DNA from: Flavobacterium pisciphilum
GTDB lineage: Bacteria > Bacteroidota > Bacteroidia > Flavobacteriales > Flavobacteriaceae
Direction of reading: 5' to 3'
Length of the DNA stretch: 64,000 nt
NCBI RefSeq assembly: GCF_020905345.1
Contig: NZ_JAJJMO010000001.1
Coordinates: 1,550,001-1,614,000, forward strand
The notes under the pieces were generated by a model, which ran no database searches, was not told the origin of the DNA, and saw only the letters and a program-made list of their open reading frames with translations. Of the stretch, positions 62,435-64,000 are shown one piece after another (within the stretch, counting starts at the first letter, position 1; every line of letters begins with the position of its first letter). The position numbers and the translations under genes were made by a program.

Positions 62435-64000
62435 TTATATAACTAAAACTGCTGTCTTAATCCAACCGTTAGCTATTTTCTCATAAATTACTTTTTCCGA
62501 TGGTATATTTAGTGCCATAACTCTAAATCCTACTGTTGCTGCTGGATAAGTTGTATTTAAATCTGCAGATGTTAACAAAATAGTAGTTTGATTTACAACA
62601 GTTCTTGAAGCTACATACGCTGCAATATCATTTGTAGTTGCAAGGGTTTGAGTTCCTCCTACCTCTATGTTTCCTGGTAATTGAAATGTATAGTTACTGG
62701 TTAAATTATCTGCTTTAATTGTAGCCATCCCACCTATAGGATTAGTCTTTAAACTCAACCCACCGCTTGAAAGAGCATAACCTCCGTATCCAAATGATGA
62801 AGATAAATTTCTAACTGGATATATTCCGTCCTCATCAAAAATATATCCTCCACCGTTAAATTCTAATCTTATGGAATTTCTTTTAAAAATCATATCATGA
62901 TAAGGTCCTCCATCATAAAATTGGCTCCTAAGTTGAAAATGATGATCTTGACCTGTTGTAGTGCTAACTTTTCCTGTATTTAATACTTCTTGAAAAGTAG
63001 CAGCTGTTGGAGTCCCTCCAACTACAATATCACCAGTACCTATAATACTTTTTCCATTGATTGTTTTAAAAGATACTGCTGGAGCTTCTCCAACCACAAT
63101 ATCACCAGTACCTATAATACTTTTTCCATTGATTGTTTTAAAAGATACTGCTGGAGCTTCTCCAACCACAATATTACCAGTACCTACAATACTTTTTCCA
63201 TTGATTGTTTTAAAAGAATCTTCATAAGTAACAGCTCCACCTAATGGATTAAATCTAACTTGAGTTGTCTGATTTATAGGACCATCTACCATGAACGAAA
63301 CATTATGCCTTCCTTCAGAAAAAGCAAAATAAAAAGGATTTGCAATAAATCCACTATCTCCTTGTTGGGAATAAAAACTCCATTCATCACCATCTAATCC
63401 TATAGTATTGGTTCCATAATTTACAATTTCCTCCTCAATAGCAATACTTTTTTTATCAATTAATACTCTAGTTTCAATTTTATCTTGACCTGAAAAACTA
63501 GTTTCTAAAAGGCTTATGCGATCTTTATTAATTAATGTTTTATTCTCTATAGGACTAAGTCCTAAAGTACCAAACTCTGAAGTAGTACTAATTCTAGCTA
63601 AAGTTGGATCTGGTCCTGAATCTCTAAAACCAGTTTCCGAAAGACTAATACTATTTTTGTTGATGAGCATTTTAGTCTCAGTAACTCCAGAATCAGGAGC
63701 TCCAGGTTCTGAAATTGTAATATTCGCTTCAGTAATTGAGGCTTTACTATCATTAACTGTATTATTAAATACAACCTCTTTATCTGTTATGATAGCACCC
63801 GCAGCTGCAGCTTTATCTAAAGTAATATCTTGTGTCGTTGCTAAAGTATAATCACCCGCAAGAGCAGGAGCAGGTACATAAATATTTGAAGCCACTGTAG
63901 GCTCATTTATTTTTAATTCTGTTCTTATCGTTCCATCTGGATTACATTGCAAGATTTTTATCTTTCCATTTTCTGTAATATAACTTCCAACTGAAGTTGA
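62435..64000 (-). CDS. Tail-fibre-like modular protein, paralogue 3 (5' end outside window)
   Basis: At least 521 residues; the frame stays open through the window edge. The TTG at 63950-63952 is only an internal codon, because codons upstream continue (STSVGSYITENGKIKI). It carries three tandem FKTINGKSIIGTGDIVVG motifs of the phage-fibre kind (72-bp DNA repeats) and ends with RVMALNIPSEKVIYEKIANG, a C-terminal module related to that of the 58414-60579 protein. Earlier residues contain repeated TKMLINKNSISLSETGF-like units. Confidence 0.6.
   Translation of the reverse strand, partial: STSVGSYITENGKIKILQCNPDGTIRTELKINEPTVASNIYVPAPALAGDYTLATTQDITLDKAAAAGAIITDKEVVFNNTVNDSKASITEANITISEPGAPDSGVTETKMLINKNSISLSETGFRDSGPDPTLARISTTSEFGTLGLSPIENKTLINKDRISLLETSFSGQDKIETRVLIDKKSIAIEEEIVNYGTNTIGLDGDEWSFYSQQGDSGFIANPFYFAFSEGRHNVSFMVDGPINQTTQVRFNPLGGAVTYEDSFKTINGKSIVGTGNIVVGEAPAVSFKTINGKSIIGTGDIVVGEAPAVSFKTINGKSIIGTGDIVVGGTPTAATFQEVLNTGKVSTTTGQDHHFQLRSQFYDGGPYHDMIFKRNSIRLEFNGGGYIFDEDGIYPVRNLSSSFGYGGYALSSGGLSLKTNPIGGMATIKADNLTSNYTFQLPGNIEVGGTQTLATTNDIAAYVASRTVVNQTTILLTSADLNTTYPAATVGFRVMALNIPSEKVIYEKIANGWIKTAVLVI
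63002..63217 (-). repeat. Three 72-bp in-frame tandem repeats
   Basis: Units at 63146-63217, 63074-63145 and 63002-63073 each encode 24 residues beginning SFKTINGKSI. They are almost identical except at the ends, indicating recent amplification. Confidence 0.9.

Noticed and set aside
63002..63217. Direct repeats that could be read as a short CRISPR array
   Set aside because: The repeats are adjacent without unique spacers, have a 72-bp period divisible by three and keep the reading frame of a fibre-like protein.

Overview
The window is chromosomal DNA from a member of the Flavobacteriaceae, most likely a Flavobacterium. The DNA is strongly AT-rich. Many genes are preceded by the Bacteroidetes -7 promoter box TAnnTTTG. 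The gene set is typical of the group: a LETM1-related biofilm protein, an M49 peptidase, stand-alone MnmD, a sensor of an ECF sigma factor, DUF6705 lipoproteins and 'LPPRLTT' secreted proteins. A Flavo-1-like structured RNA and intergenic repeats of the Flavobacterium type are also present. No rRNA, tRNA, CRISPR array, transposase or integrase was seen.

Layout. 1-21.7 kb is ordinary core genome: the end of a Cu/Zn superoxide dismutase gene; a small exported protein, SulP transporter and carbonic anhydrase group for bicarbonate; divergent dps/oxyR with the OxyR redox cysteines at residues 199 and 208; mnmD and ilvE; an M49 peptidase; an ECF sigma factor, putative anti-sigma and periplasmic sensor operon; kup, an RsmB-type methyltransferase and comM (yifB).

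21.6-28.8 kb is an accessory block built against the 5' end of comM. The first 149 bp of comM occur again, 147/149 identical and in the same orientation, at 26444-26592. A third, decayed copy lies at 27425-27487. The 4.9 kb between the first two copies holds a promoter-sORF-sORF-terminator unit, an operon of a lipoprotein with a JAMM-like metalloprotease domain plus a DUF6705 lipoprotein, a cluster of GTAC-centred palindromes, a Fic-like remnant and a small HTH-like gene. Within it, two degenerate non-coding repeats lie 3.7 kb apart. This looks like repeated insertion at one chromosomal target and is the main novelty in the window.

29.7-57.8 kb returns to mostly core functions: acetyltransferase and PLP racemase, RidA, an S41 peptidase, an amidohydrolase pair in which one protein lacks the metal ligands, Amt, the pabB-tilS-dsbD cluster, DUF4349 and DoxX proteins, lipoamide dehydrogenase, an Lrp regulator divergent from a trans-sulfuration PLP enzyme with a Flavo-1-like RNA between them, an amino-acid permease, and an AraC regulator divergent from a flavin monooxygenase. 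The 47.6-48.2 kb gap is filled with tandem intergenic repeats.

58.0-64.0 kb, read leftwards and continuing past the window edge, holds three large modular proteins of phage tail-fibre character plus a small membrane protein. Two of the three share an almost identical N-terminal module. One carries what looks like an inserted beta-propeller, and another has three 72-bp in-frame repeats.
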